NCBI RefSeq assembly: GCF_964355755.1
Contig: NC_092671.1
Coordinates: 5,281,001 to 5,345,000 of the forward strand
Reading direction: 5' to 3'
Source: Antedon mediterranea
Lineage: Eukaryota; Echinodermata; Crinoidea; Comatulida; Antedonidae
Length of the DNA: 64,000 nucleotides
Shown piece by piece: positions 32,831 to 42,740 of this stretch. Made by a program: the position numbers and the translations under genes. Every line of letters starts with the position of its first letter. Position 1 is the stretch's first letter. The notes under the pieces are model-generated. The model saw only the letters and a list, made by a program, of their open reading frames with translations, was not told where the DNA came from and ran no database searches.

Positions 32831-33054
32831 TGCTGCGAATATCATAATCTGTTTACTCACAGACATGATAGGCCCTATAATGTACATTATTTTTATTGTG
32901 GAAAAATCGAAACATTCCAATCCATAATGACTGTCTTCATATATCTTCTACACTTTGTGAATCTACATTGACAATTTAAAGCTTAAATAAAAATTGTAAT
33001 AAAAGGAAGATATGATGGTAAAACAAGAAAGGAAGGAAAAGGATATAGATGCTT
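32831..33054 (-). repeat. Inverted flank of the Penelope element, left arm
   Basis: TGCTGCGAATATCATAATCT through AAAAGGATATAGATGCTT is the inverse complement of 38069-38291 over about 220 bp with few changes. It belongs to dispersed family R1 (1330-2100). Confidence 0.85.
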
Positions 33055-33056
33055 TA

Positions 33057-33706
33057 TAGAATGACACAACATAGATCAGCTATCAAAACATTAAAGCTTG
33101 ATCAACCTGTAGCCGAACATTTTAATTCAGCTGGTCACTCGATTGCAAATTTCAGAGTTATTGCAATAGACCACGATGTCAAATGGAGCGACAAAACTCG
33201 CAAAGACAAAGAAAACCACTGGGAATTACTACTTAAAACCACAAAACCTTTTGGACTTAACATTAGGAACATACTCCCAGATCGGTAAAATTATTCCATT
33301 GACTACCAAAATTTAAGTTTCAATATTAACCACCATTTTAGCTTTTTTAGTTCCATTCCAAAATTGTTTATATCGCTACCAAGCTACCTTCATTGTTTTC
33401 TACTCTTATTCAATCTCCACCCACTATTCAACACGCTGTTTCTATTGTTTTATTTCTTTTATTCCTGTCCACCCAGGCAGTACTTGCCAACTCATATGCT
33501 ATGACTTTATCCAAATTCCCTCACTTGCACTGATGAAGGGCTAGTGTTGCCCGAAAGCTCTGCTAACTTTTCTGGCTGTTTACTTTATCGTTTTGATTTA
33601 GCTTTTCGCTTTTTATTTTTGTATCTCCATTGAGATCCAGCCACTGATACCCACAGCATTGTCATTTTTTTCAGTAATTTGCCTTTGGATTTATATATAT
33701 TTTCTA
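33057..33706 (+). repeat. Penelope pLTR, left copy
   Basis: From AGAATGACACAACATAG to TTGCCTTTGGATTTATATA it is almost identical to the right copy. It encodes the last 79 residues of the GIY-YIG region (MTQHRSAIKTLKLDQPVAEH). CTGATGA (33530-33536), GGGC/GCCC and GAAA (33553-33556) form a hammerhead-like core, with AGC-TCT-GCT as stem III. Flanking sequence does not form a good stem I, so the ribozyme looks vestigial. Confidence 0.85.
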
Positions 33707-34362
33707 CTGTTTGTATCAATTTTGATCTGATTATGGAGGGTACTTTGGATAACTTTACCAAATTACGTGTCCTGTCCGAGAAACGTGTCAGGTATCGTCA
33801 CCATTTACATACTTTCTTTTACATCGTTCTAAACATTCGGCCCCTAAAGGACTTCAATTTTATGTCACATCTGGCATTCGATTTGCAGATGATGACATGC
33901 GTTCTCGTTGGAACGCTGTCCTTCACAAAAATGCTTGTCAACTCAATGAGATCTAAATTGGCAATTGCCGCAAAATCCTCACGGAGTTTGACGTTGAAAT
34001 TCCCTCTAGAACTAAGAAGTTGAAAAGAGAACTTCCTGTATTCGAGTTTCAAAATAAAAGTGCTTTGTCTAAGAAGAGTTTTTCTTTTAAATTGAAACGG
34101 CACCTCTTATCTAGTTATGTTTAATTATCCTTTCACTCATTGTAGTTTTGATATTTAGTCTTTTCGGTACCCTGAAACTTAAAGTCTTCATTACTGTTTT
34201 TGTCCTGTTTCCGGTTCCCGTGTTGTCCTGTTTTTTTTTCAGTTTCTATGGGCTGCCTTATACAAGCTTTGCTTTTTAGGAATGTTGCCCCTCTTATTTT
34301 AATAATTTTTACTGTTAATTTTTATTTTCTATGAAAGACAAGAGAAATAAATGTTACTTTGA
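33707..34362 (+). pseudogene. Penelope N-terminal region and possible nested LINE end
   Basis: A frame from 33734 (MEGTLDNFTKLRVLSEKRV, then RYRHHLHTF) fits the N-terminal part of Penelope proteins and is frameshifted near 33840. From about 33990 the sequence encodes KRELPVFEFQNKSALSKKSF and KLKRHLLSSYV followed by a stop. About 240 non-coding bases then end AAATAAATGTTACTTTGATTGATTG, like a 5'-truncated LINE 3' end. The nested-insertion reading is tentative. Confidence 0.5.
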
Positions 34363-35192
34363 TTGATTGAAAACAAACTCAGGATTATCGCCAATGATTG
34401 CCGTAAGCAATCAACGGCAATGGCCCGAAGGGGACATCACAAATTTGGTCTACCTGCAGACTTGGTCATTTCAACACAAATGACTCTACCTTCGGATGAT
34501 TTCAGGGCTTTTAGGAAACCCTGCAGAAGGTTCGTTCGGACATATAACAAGAATCGGAGCAACACCTCTGATTCAGTTGTTGAAATTAATTGCCGACTTT
34601 CCGAAGGAGAGAAAAAACTTCTTTCCCGAGGACTTAAATTCTGCCCAAAACCAAGGCAGGAGGTCGGCGCACAACAACTATCTTTGGATATGGAGTCTTT
34701 CTTTAGAAGATTACGATTACGTGAACATTTTGCTGATTCAGACAGCAGCAACACGCAAAACGAAGGCAACGCTAACAAATTTAAAGCAAAAAGTTCCTGG
34801 AATCCACCTAAAAATCGTTGTCCAGCTTTAGAAACATTTATTCAGGCTATTGAGGAGGATGTACAAAACTACGTTCCGAGTCCAGATAAACGTGACAATC
34901 TCTCAAAACAAGAGAGGCAGGCCATTGCCAAATTGCGTCAGCGTAATGATATTATCATTAAACCCGCTGATAAAGGTTCTGCCACTGTTGCCATGGACAT
35001 CAAATTTTATGAAGAGGAGTCCTTAAGACAGCTAAACAATTCCCTTCATTATCGTAAACTTACAACGGATCCCACCCCGGAAATTGCGGATAAGGTGGCC
35101 AAATCTGTTTCTGTGATGGTAAAAAAACACTCCATCGATCCTAAGATTGGACCTCATTTGGCACAGGTCAATCCAGTTCCAGGCAGATTTAT
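34363..35192 (+). pseudogene. Penelope protein, N-terminal half
   Basis: An open frame with KLLSRGLKFCPKPRQEV, SLDMESFFRRLRLREHF, SSWNPPKNRCPALETFI, DIIIKPADKGSATVAMDIKF and PVPGRF, the ordered motifs before the RT core of Penelope-like elements. A one-base deletion at about 35190, just after PGRF, shifts the frame into the next ORF. Confidence 0.85.
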
Positions 35193-36161
35193 TTCCTACC
35201 TAAAATCCACAAATCAGGCAATCCTGGTAGACCCATTATTTTGGGCAATGGCACTGCTACAGAGAAAATGTCTGAATATGTGGATGATTTACTTAGACCA
35301 TATGTGACTGATCTCCCTTCATACATTCAGGACTCCACGGACTTTATCCGCAAAATTAACCAAATTCAAAATTTACCTAATAATTCTGTTCTGGCTACAT
35401 TAGATGTTTCATCATTGTATACTAATATCCCTCACGAAGAAGGAGCCGACGCATGTATTTTAAATTACATACAAATTCCAAGCAAAACGCCTACTAAAGC
35501 TCATTTACGAGAACTGGTCATGTTGATTTTAACCAACAACAATTTTATTTTTGGAAATGACCATTACCTTCAAATTCATGGCACAGCGATGGGCACAAAA
35601 ATGGCGCCATCTTTTGCAAATTTATTTATGGGACAATTTGAGGCCAATTTTCTGTCCCTCCAACCAAATAAACCACTTGTTTGGTTTAGATACATTGACG
35701 ACATCTTCATGATCTGGACCCATGGTGAAGATAATTTGGAATCTTTTCTTCTCAATATTAATTCAGCCCACCCAACTATCAAATTTACAGCTACCAAATC
35801 CACTAGTAGTGTTGATTTTTTGGACACTATAGTGACCATAGAAAATGGTACACTCAAAACTGACCTATTCCGTAAACCCACGAATAAAAATATGTACCTG
35901 CTCCCTAGCAGTTGTCACCCCCGACACTGTACTAAAAACATACCGTACAGTCACGCATTACGTATCAGACGTCTCTGTTCTTCAGATTTAGATTTTCAGA
36001 ATCGTACCGAAGAACTAACCGGACATCTCCGGAATAGAAATTACAAGAAGGAACACATCGAAACTGCTATAAAGAAATCAAAAGATATTCCTCGATGTCA
36101 AACACTGACGTACAAACCACGTCAGCCAAAAAAATCGACCAGTCACAACCTACCACCCTAG
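35192..36161 (+). pseudogene. Penelope reverse transcriptase core
   Basis: FLPKIHKSGNPGRPIILGNG, LATLDVSSLYTNIPHEEG, GTAMGTKMAPSFANLFMG, WFRYIDDIFMIW and SVDFLDTIVTIENGTLKTDL are the Penelope RT motifs in order. The catalytic YIDD is intact. The frame is lost at about 36161. Confidence 0.9.
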
Positions 36162-36162
36162 G

Positions 36163-36758
36163 TTGCCTCCATTACGGGCTATTATTGAGAAACATATGCC
36201 CATTCTACAGTCCACAGAACGTCTCAGGACAGTTTTTCCGCGACCACCCATTATTGCATTTTGTAGACCTCCCAACCTTCCAGATCCAAATTTAAGAGTG
36301 AAATTAACTCTTATGACAGGCAAAATTTGGGCAGTCACCTTTGCGGCAAATCTTGCAAAACTTGTTCATTGGTTGATTCTACTGAAAAATTTGAGAGTAA
36401 CCAAACTGGCCGCATTTTTCGGATAAGACAATCAATTAATTGTCTAACCAAAAACGTCATTTATCTCATATACTGTAATATTTGTGAGAAACAGTACGTC
36501 GGAGAAACAAAAAACACTCTCCGTATGAGAATGACACAACATAGATCAGCTATCAAAACATTAAAGCTTGATCAACCTGTAGCCGAACATTTTAATTCAG
36601 CTGGTCACTCGATTGCAAATTTCAGAGTTATTGCAATAGACCACGATGTCAAATGGAGCGACAAAACTCGCAAAGACAAAGAAAACCACTGGGAATTACT
36701 ACTTAAAACCACAAAACCTTTTGGACTTAACATTAGGAACATACTCCCAGATCGGTAA
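36163..36758 (+). pseudogene. Penelope linker and GIY-YIG endonuclease
   Basis: 36163-36310 encodes RAIIEKHMPILQSTERLRTV and PPIIAFCRPPNL. After a frameshift, 36327-36758 has SHLCGKSCKTCSLV (Cys cluster) and the nuclease VIYLIYCNICEKQYVGETKN, with the GIY and YIG positions as LIY and YVG. It ends at TAA after NIRNILPDR. This part is open and looks the least decayed. Confidence 0.85.
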
Positions 36759-38055
36759 AATTATTCCATTGACTACCAAAATTTAAGTTTCAATATAAAC
36801 CACCATTTTAGCTTTTTTAGTTCCATTCCAAAATTGTTTTTATCTCTACCAAGCTACCTTCATTGTTTTCTACTCTTATTCAATCTCCACCCACTATTCA
36901 ACACGCTGTTTCTATTGTTATATTTCTTTTATTCCTGTCCACCCAGACAGTACTTGCCAACTCATATGCTATGACTTTATCCAAATTCCCCCACTTGCAC
37001 TGATGAAGGGCTAGTGTTGCCAGAAAGCTCTGCTAACTTTTCTGGCTATTTACTTTATCGTTTTGATTTAGCTTTTCGCTTTTTATTTTTGTATCTCCAT
37101 TGAGATCCAGCCACTGATACCCACAGCATTGTCATTTTTAGTCGCGTGGAAGCGACTCTATAGTTCACTATGTCGGTCGGTCTGTCGGTCTGTCTGTCGG
37201 TCCGGTATCACTATGCGTTTTATCGCTTTCTGACCTTATCTTGATATCAGTTTAATCTAGCTAAGTGAATTTTTCACAGTATATTCCTTATGGCCAGGAA
37301 TCGATGTGGTTATGTTTTCGCGGTGCGCAATAACAAATTACGCGGTCTACGCATGATTTAACGAAATCACGTTTGTAATCATATCTTCACAACCATGAAT
37401 CACAATTAAATAAAATTTGGTACTCATAGATTTCAGGGCATAAATCATCATATGGCAATACAATTACGTGCGTAGCGCATGTAACGCATGCGTACGCGCG
37501 CTTAAAATTTTCAAAATTTATTTTCGATGAAATAAGAGTACGTTTCAGGCAATTTTAAGCGTTTACAAAAATGCCATGAGTCACAAAGTTACGCGCGAAC
37601 GCGCATTTAAAATTTTAAAATGCGCAAAATTTATTTTTAATCAACTTTCTACGCGTTTCTTGTCATTTTGAGCATGTCAAAAATTCTCATACGCGCGCAA
37701 ATTTTTACGCGCGTGGTGCGCACGTAGCGTTAAATACATACTTTTTTCGCGTGATTTATGTTTTTGCAGCCTTTTCTAATAATTTTACCATCTTTTAAAC
37801 AATTTCGACTTAAAATTACGTCATACGAGCACGTCGAATTGGATAATTTGCGCACGTTTTTGATGAAAAAGTTAAAAAATTCGTCAAAATTATGCCTTTT
37901 TAGTCGCGTGGACGCGACTATAGTTCACTATGTCGGTCGGTCTGTCTGTCGGTCTGTCTGTCTGTCGGTCCGGTATCATTATGCATTGTAGCACGCGACT
38001 TAATGGCTGTTGGCCTTGTTTTCAGTAATTTGCCTTTGGATTTATATATATATAT
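36529..38055 (+). repeat. Penelope pLTR, right copy, interrupted
   Basis: 36529-37139 matches 33057-33668; after the insertion, 38021-38055 matches 33670-33706 (TTCAGTAATTTGCCTTTGGA). The hammerhead-like core CTGATGA (37000-37006) is followed by GCCAGAAA where the left copy has GCCCGAAA, weakening stem II. Confidence 0.85.
37139..38020 (+). mobile_element. GTCG-repeat element inserted in the Penelope repeat
   Basis: Comparison with the uninterrupted left repeat defines this insertion. It contains two sub-copies beginning TTTTTAGTCGCGTGGA (37136 and 37899), each with GTTCACTATGTCGGTCGG, and ends TAGCACGCGACTTAATGG and GGCCTTGTTTT. About 430 bp are shared with 27385-27850. The interior has CGCGCG-rich, ORF-less sequence. 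Confidence 0.8.
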
Positions 38056-38068
38056 GTTTAGATCTATC

Positions 38069-38291
38069 AAGCATCATATCCTTGTCCTTCCTTTCTTGTT
38101 TTACCATCATATCTTCCTTTTATTACAATTTTTATTTAAGCTTTAAATTGTCAATGTAGATTCACAAAGTGTAGAAGATATATGAAGACAGCCATTATGG
38201 ATTGGAATGTTTCGATTTTTCCACAATAAAAATAATGTACATTATAGGGCCTATCATGTCTGTGAGTAAACAGATTATGATATTCGCAGCA
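38069..38291 (+). repeat. Inverted flank of the Penelope element, right arm
   Basis: Inverse complement of 32831-33054, and start of the R1 repeat copy that continues to about 39470. Confidence 0.85.
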
Positions 38292-39470
38292 AACGTATAA
38301 TTGTTTATATTGGAATGGCACTTGGTACACCGTAGTTATATACGCCAACGTTAAAAATACATCATTATATCATAATGAGAGAGAAGCGTATTTTAAGAAA
38401 GTATTCTACATGAACACAGAGGTTTATATTGTATTACCATAACTAATATCTGATAATATGATGTATACTTTATATTTTAAGAGCATTTAGTCTATATGTA
38501 AATTTTACAAAATGGTATATCATTATTTGTTGTTGATTGTGTCGACACGCAGCAGAGCTCTCTACATTTCTAAAAGCAATATGTCAAACTTGTTAATGGT
38601 TTTGAATAAAGCTGATCAAAACTTTTAAGTTTGATAAATTATACCACAAGAATATTACTTCTATTACTTATTTCTATTGCAACATGGAAGCAATTATATT
38701 GGATCGTAAAAAAAATAGAAAGTTCGTTATGCATCTTAATAGGTAATATCGATTATTAAGAAAATTGCATTAATGGATAAGTCATCTTTATTATTAGGTC
38801 CACTCATATTTTCAACATTATCATAGGCTTACTCATGTACTCATCACATTTTATGAACATATTAATATAGAAACTAATATTTGTTTGAAATTGCAATTCA
38901 ACAAATCGCCAACACGGAACACACACAGAACTATTAACTTACCTTTAGTAAATTCTTACCTTTAGTAAAGTTAAGAGGCAATGAGTTTTTTTTTTTTAAA
39001 CTCGTAGGGAGCCTCTTCTCTCATATGTGTGTATGTGTGTGTATTTGTCAAGTTTGTTTTTGAATGAATTTACACTCTTGCTATTGACAACAGATTCGGG
39101 CAGCGAGTTCCACTTGTTAATTACTCTAGTATCAAAAAAAATTATTCCGTTTAGTTGAGTTCCATCTAGGTTTCTTTAATTTAAAAGTTGAGCCTCGAGT
39201 GATATTTGGACCAACTTCAGATGCTAATTTAAAAAAGGAGGCGATCTATATTTTCGTAACCATTCAAAAATTTAAAAACTTCGATGAGGTCTCCGCGTTC
39301 CCTTCTTTCCAGTAAAGTTGGTAAACCTAGCTGTATCCTGCGCTCTTCATAGGGCAAGTTTCTGAGTTCTGGTACAAGTTTTGTTGCTCGTTAATATTAA
39401 TGAATAAAGAAATGAATGTTTTGATTTTTCTTATTAAAAAACCCCATTATTTTAGCAGGCCAATGAACAT
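38150..39470 (+). repeat. Dispersed repeat family R1, copy 2
   Basis: Matches 1340-2100 (GATTGTGTCGACACGCAGCA; TTAATATAGAAACTAATATT; TTTTTCTTATTAAAAAA then CCCATTATTTTAG). It contains a LINE fragment at 38945-39393 that is absent from the first copy. Confidence 0.75.
38945..39393 (-). mobile_element. CR1-type LINE, 3' fragment
   Basis: The minus strand encodes TKLVPELRNLPYEERRIQLG, RERGDLIEVFKFLNGYENID, then GPNITRGSTF and RVINKWNSLPESVVNSKSVN, the C-terminal signature of CR1/L2-type RT proteins. One in-frame stop and a short GT-rich stretch precede a 3' end with a 17-bp unit (TTTACTAAAGGTAAGAA) repeated twice, like the short terminal repeats of CR1 elements. The empty site is visible in the R1 copy at about 2010. 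Confidence 0.85.
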
Positions 39471-39814
39471 TGAATCTACTACTATCTCTATACCGATGGT
39501 TCTTCGTTCTTTTTTGTCTTATGTAGGATCGACCCACTTTTATTTCTTCATCAATAAAATGTTCGTTTACAATGAGTACATTGAGCACATGAGTAATGTA
39601 ATGATACAATACAATATAATTGACATTAACTAACTTTCAGTACAACTGATATCTCACTCCTACCATTGCATTTTATATATAATAGTATAAGGGAAGAAAA
39701 AAAAAATTCCTCTATGTTATACACTCTTTACACGTTTTTCAATCCTTAACAATGTACGTATAATTTACCACAGAGTTCTTAATTTTATAACTCTTTTTAT
39801 CTCTTTCAGGCAAT

Positions 39815-39815
<1 letters not shown>
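39471..39815. other. Non-coding stretch
   Basis: AT-rich spacer between repeat R1 and the next LINE. No gene recognised. Confidence 0.4.
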
Positions 39816-39856
<41 letters not shown>

Positions 39857-41600
39857 ATATTTTACTTTACCTAAATATCAATTTTATAAACGTTAATTTT
39901 ATACCTTGCTAAATTGTTACGGTCCATATCTAACCACATTTTTTTTGCCTTTTCTTTATTTATTAAAAACTCACAATTGATTATATCTTCTAACTCCGCA
40001 GTGAACATTAACCATGGACATTTTTTAACAAGTCCTAGTCTGTGTTTGACTTTATTTTTATAAACACAGAAAGTTAAAATGGAAAATATTTCATTAATTT
40101 TGACATCATATTTTCCAAGTAAAATTTTCTCCCATGTAACTTCCTGAGTAAATGCAAAACATGTTTTCAGCATAGCGCAACATTTTACCCAGCAATGTTT
40201 TACTTCTTTGCATGTAAATAACATATGCTTTTCATTTTCAACCTCCTCATTACAATATTCACAATAATTACTGTTTGACAAATTCCATAATTTTAGCTTA
40301 CACCTAGTTGGTAAAATTTTATGTAGCAACTTAAAATTAAAGAAAGCCACTCTTTTTATGTGCAACATACTCTTAACTTTGTTTTTCCAACATAGATTCC
40401 AGTCGATAAAACAATTTTGAAGTTGGTTTTCCCATTTATCTTGTGCTTTTGGTATGCACGCTTTATACTGTATGCTACCTCGGTAAAAGTGAAATAGAAT
40501 TGTTTGACAGTTGTATAATTTGAAGTAACATTAACATTTTTGTCTATTGTATCAACCTCTTTATGTATATAACAATAGGGTTTCTCAACCACTATAACTT
40601 TCCAGTTTCTTGGAATAGCGTCAATTAGTGCCATATATTTTAAAAATGCATTTTCCCTTCGTTTCAACAGTGGAGTTATTTCATTAATATGCTTAAATCT
40701 AGACTTATCCATAATATCTCCTACTGTTTTTATACCTGATTTCATCCAAGATTTACAGAATAGTGATTTTTTGTTATGCATGACATATATATTCTCCCAT
40801 AACCTCTGAGTTTTTATTTCACATATACATTGAGGTTTTTTAGTATAAATATTATTAAACCGTATGCAGGCTTTAAGCAAATTTATATAGAATGTATTAA
40901 CATATTTGAGTGCATTATGCTTCTCAAAGTTTGCTTCCGTCATACTTAATGTATAATCAATTGGATATAAATTGTATAATGGAATACATTTCCACTTTCC
41001 TGGATCCGGGCTTAGTAAACGTTTTACCCAGCCTAACTTTAAAGATTCAATCATAGAGTTAAAGTCTATCATTTTAATCCCACCATTTTCAATGTTTTGT
41101 ATCAGAGTATTTCTTTTAATGTTTTCTTTATTACCACTCCATAAAAAGTTGTATAAAATCTTGTTTATTTCAGGAATAATAGATTTTGGCAAGTCTGTGA
41201 CACTTGCATTATAAATAAGTTTTGATAACGCTAGCGTTTTAATTACCGTTATTTTCCCAAAGAATGATATTTTTATTTTTTCCCAAGTTTTAAGGATCTT
41301 TTTTAGATTTTCAATTTTCTCATACCAATTTTTTGTATTGCAAATATCCTTATCATAACCAATGTAAATACCTAGAAACTTAATAGGTTCTTGATTAAAG
41401 GTAATGTTGCAATAGTTACTAATTTTCTCTTTATCACAACCAATCCACATTCCCCTTGTCTTGGATTTATTTAGCATCAGACCTGACATTTCACAAAAAC
41501 AATCTATTTCGTTAAAATAACTTTGTATGGCTTTTTCATTCTTGGCAAAAATCACAGTATCTTCGTTCTTAGTAGGCCGTAGGCCTAGTCCAGATAGCAT
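39816..41600 (-). mobile_element. 5'-truncated Tx1/L1-clade LINE
   Basis: Minus-strand ORF2 remains. 41600-40390 starts within the catalytic box (EDTVIFAKN, from a YADDTVIF-type motif). It continues with GLMLNKSKTRGMWIG, PIKFLGIYIGYDKD, LKTWEKIKISFFGKITVIKT and YNFLWSGNKENIKRNTLIQN. After a frameshift, 40368-39871 ends with a CCHC zinc motif (CEYCNEEVENEKHMLFTC). The 3' end adjoins a run of 38 A on the plus strand (39816-39853), i.e. poly(T) in the element's sense. The 5' end is lost at about 41600, right at the active site. Confidence 0.85.
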
Positions 41601-42472
41601 TTTGGACTAGGCTGAAGACTTGGCCCTACCTAATACCTACGTCTCAGCCGTGAAAAACTTGTTTTATCCCGTTATTACCCAATTCACTTATGGTTCAACT
41701 ACCTAAAAATCGATGGGACCGAAATACATTCATAACATGGACATTTCATTCTGTAACAATTACCAGTATTGACGTGACTACTATCAACAAAATAGTATAG
41801 AATGAGAGTCTAAACCTTTATTATAAAGTAAACAGCAACAAAGGCCAAATTTAGTTTAAAGAATTGTTTCATGTAAAATTCTGGAGCCTCATGACTTGGC
41901 TATTTTCAACTTTTAAAAATCATTCAATTTGCCATCAAAATTGCATAATCGTAATCGTCATGGCTTGCCTCTCGTTATTTGGATTAAGTTATATACCTTA
42001 TTACTTTTATAAACTTATTTAAACATAATCAGTGCATCTATTGAAATATAGTCTTCTCGGATAAGGACTATAAACCGTAGGTCCAGTGTACACATCTAGC
42101 TCGTGTACACTTTAAAGAACCTAGTACATCTTTCGAGACGAGTAGGGGGTTACCCCGGTGTACTAGTACACTCACAGCCACTGATCACCAACTGGGCCCT
42201 CTGGGAGACCAGTCTTTGACTGAAGAGGTTACCCAGTATAAATAAATATTTCAATCAAATCGTTAGATAAATGATCATCATTATAAATAATGTTTTAGTA
42301 TACATGATACTTCCATATTTACCAGGACATAGTTAGTTATCACACTCTTCCATCCAATAGGCCTACAAATGGATTATTGAGTAAATATTATTTGTATTGG
42401 CACTGTACTTTAAAATTAATTATTTCAGTTATTTTTACATGATACATAGAAAATTATTTTTATTTTTTACAG
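41601..42472 (+). repeat. Segment D: duplicated 5' flank of the DED/NHL gene
   Basis: From about 41740 it shares GGAGCCTCATGACT, CAATTTGCCATCAAAATTGC and AAATCGTTAGATAAATGATC with 4510-4660 and 25330-25390. A SINE interrupts it at 42050-42246. Confidence 0.6.
42050..42246 (+). mobile_element. SINE body, 5'-truncated
   Basis: GTCTTCTCGGATAAGGACTA, CTTTAAAGAACCTAGTACAT, TCGAGACGAGTAGGGGGTTA and GACTGAAGAGGTTACCCAGT match the SINE at 22157-22481 in opposite orientation. The tRNA head is missing. Confidence 0.85.
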
Positions 42473-42582
42473 AATCATCTAAAAAGTGCTTTTCAAAAGA
42501 ACATTTTTGATTCATTGGAGTGATCGGCGACCTGAAACTACGATGAAATCTCTAATGGAAAAAGATCTTAGCTCAAATCTCG
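42473..42582 (+). other. Predicted 5' untranslated exon of gene D
   Basis: Acceptor TTTTTTACAG and donor CTCG/GTTAGG match those of 6360-6455. Shared blocks include AACTACGATG and AATCTCGGTTAG. Support is conservation between the copies only. Confidence 0.4.
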
Positions 42583-42740
42583 GTTAGGGATTTTATTTTC
42601 CTCCGCGGTTTTATCAATTTCACATAATCAAAATATATCAGCATTACTACTGGGTTATAGCAGATTATTTTCCATTAAAAATTATAATATACAATTATCA
42701 TTGTTATTTCTTTCATTGAATTTGTTTTATATTTCAGAAA

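Larger units (their letters stand above)
33057..38055 (+). mobile_element. Penelope-like retroelement with terminal repeats
   Basis: A reverse transcriptase with RYIDDIF and a C-terminal GIY-YIG endonuclease identify a canonical Penelope-like element. The last ~600 bp (36529-37139, resuming 38021-38055), including the 3' end of the ORF, are repeated at the left end (33057-33706), the partial tandem 'pLTR' structure usual for the group. The right repeat is split by a GTCG-repeat element (37139-38020). At least three frameshifts break the ORF. Both repeats contain CTGATGA...GAAA, a hammerhead-like core. The DNA on either side is an inverted repeat (32831-33054 and 38069-38291). Confidence 0.9.
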
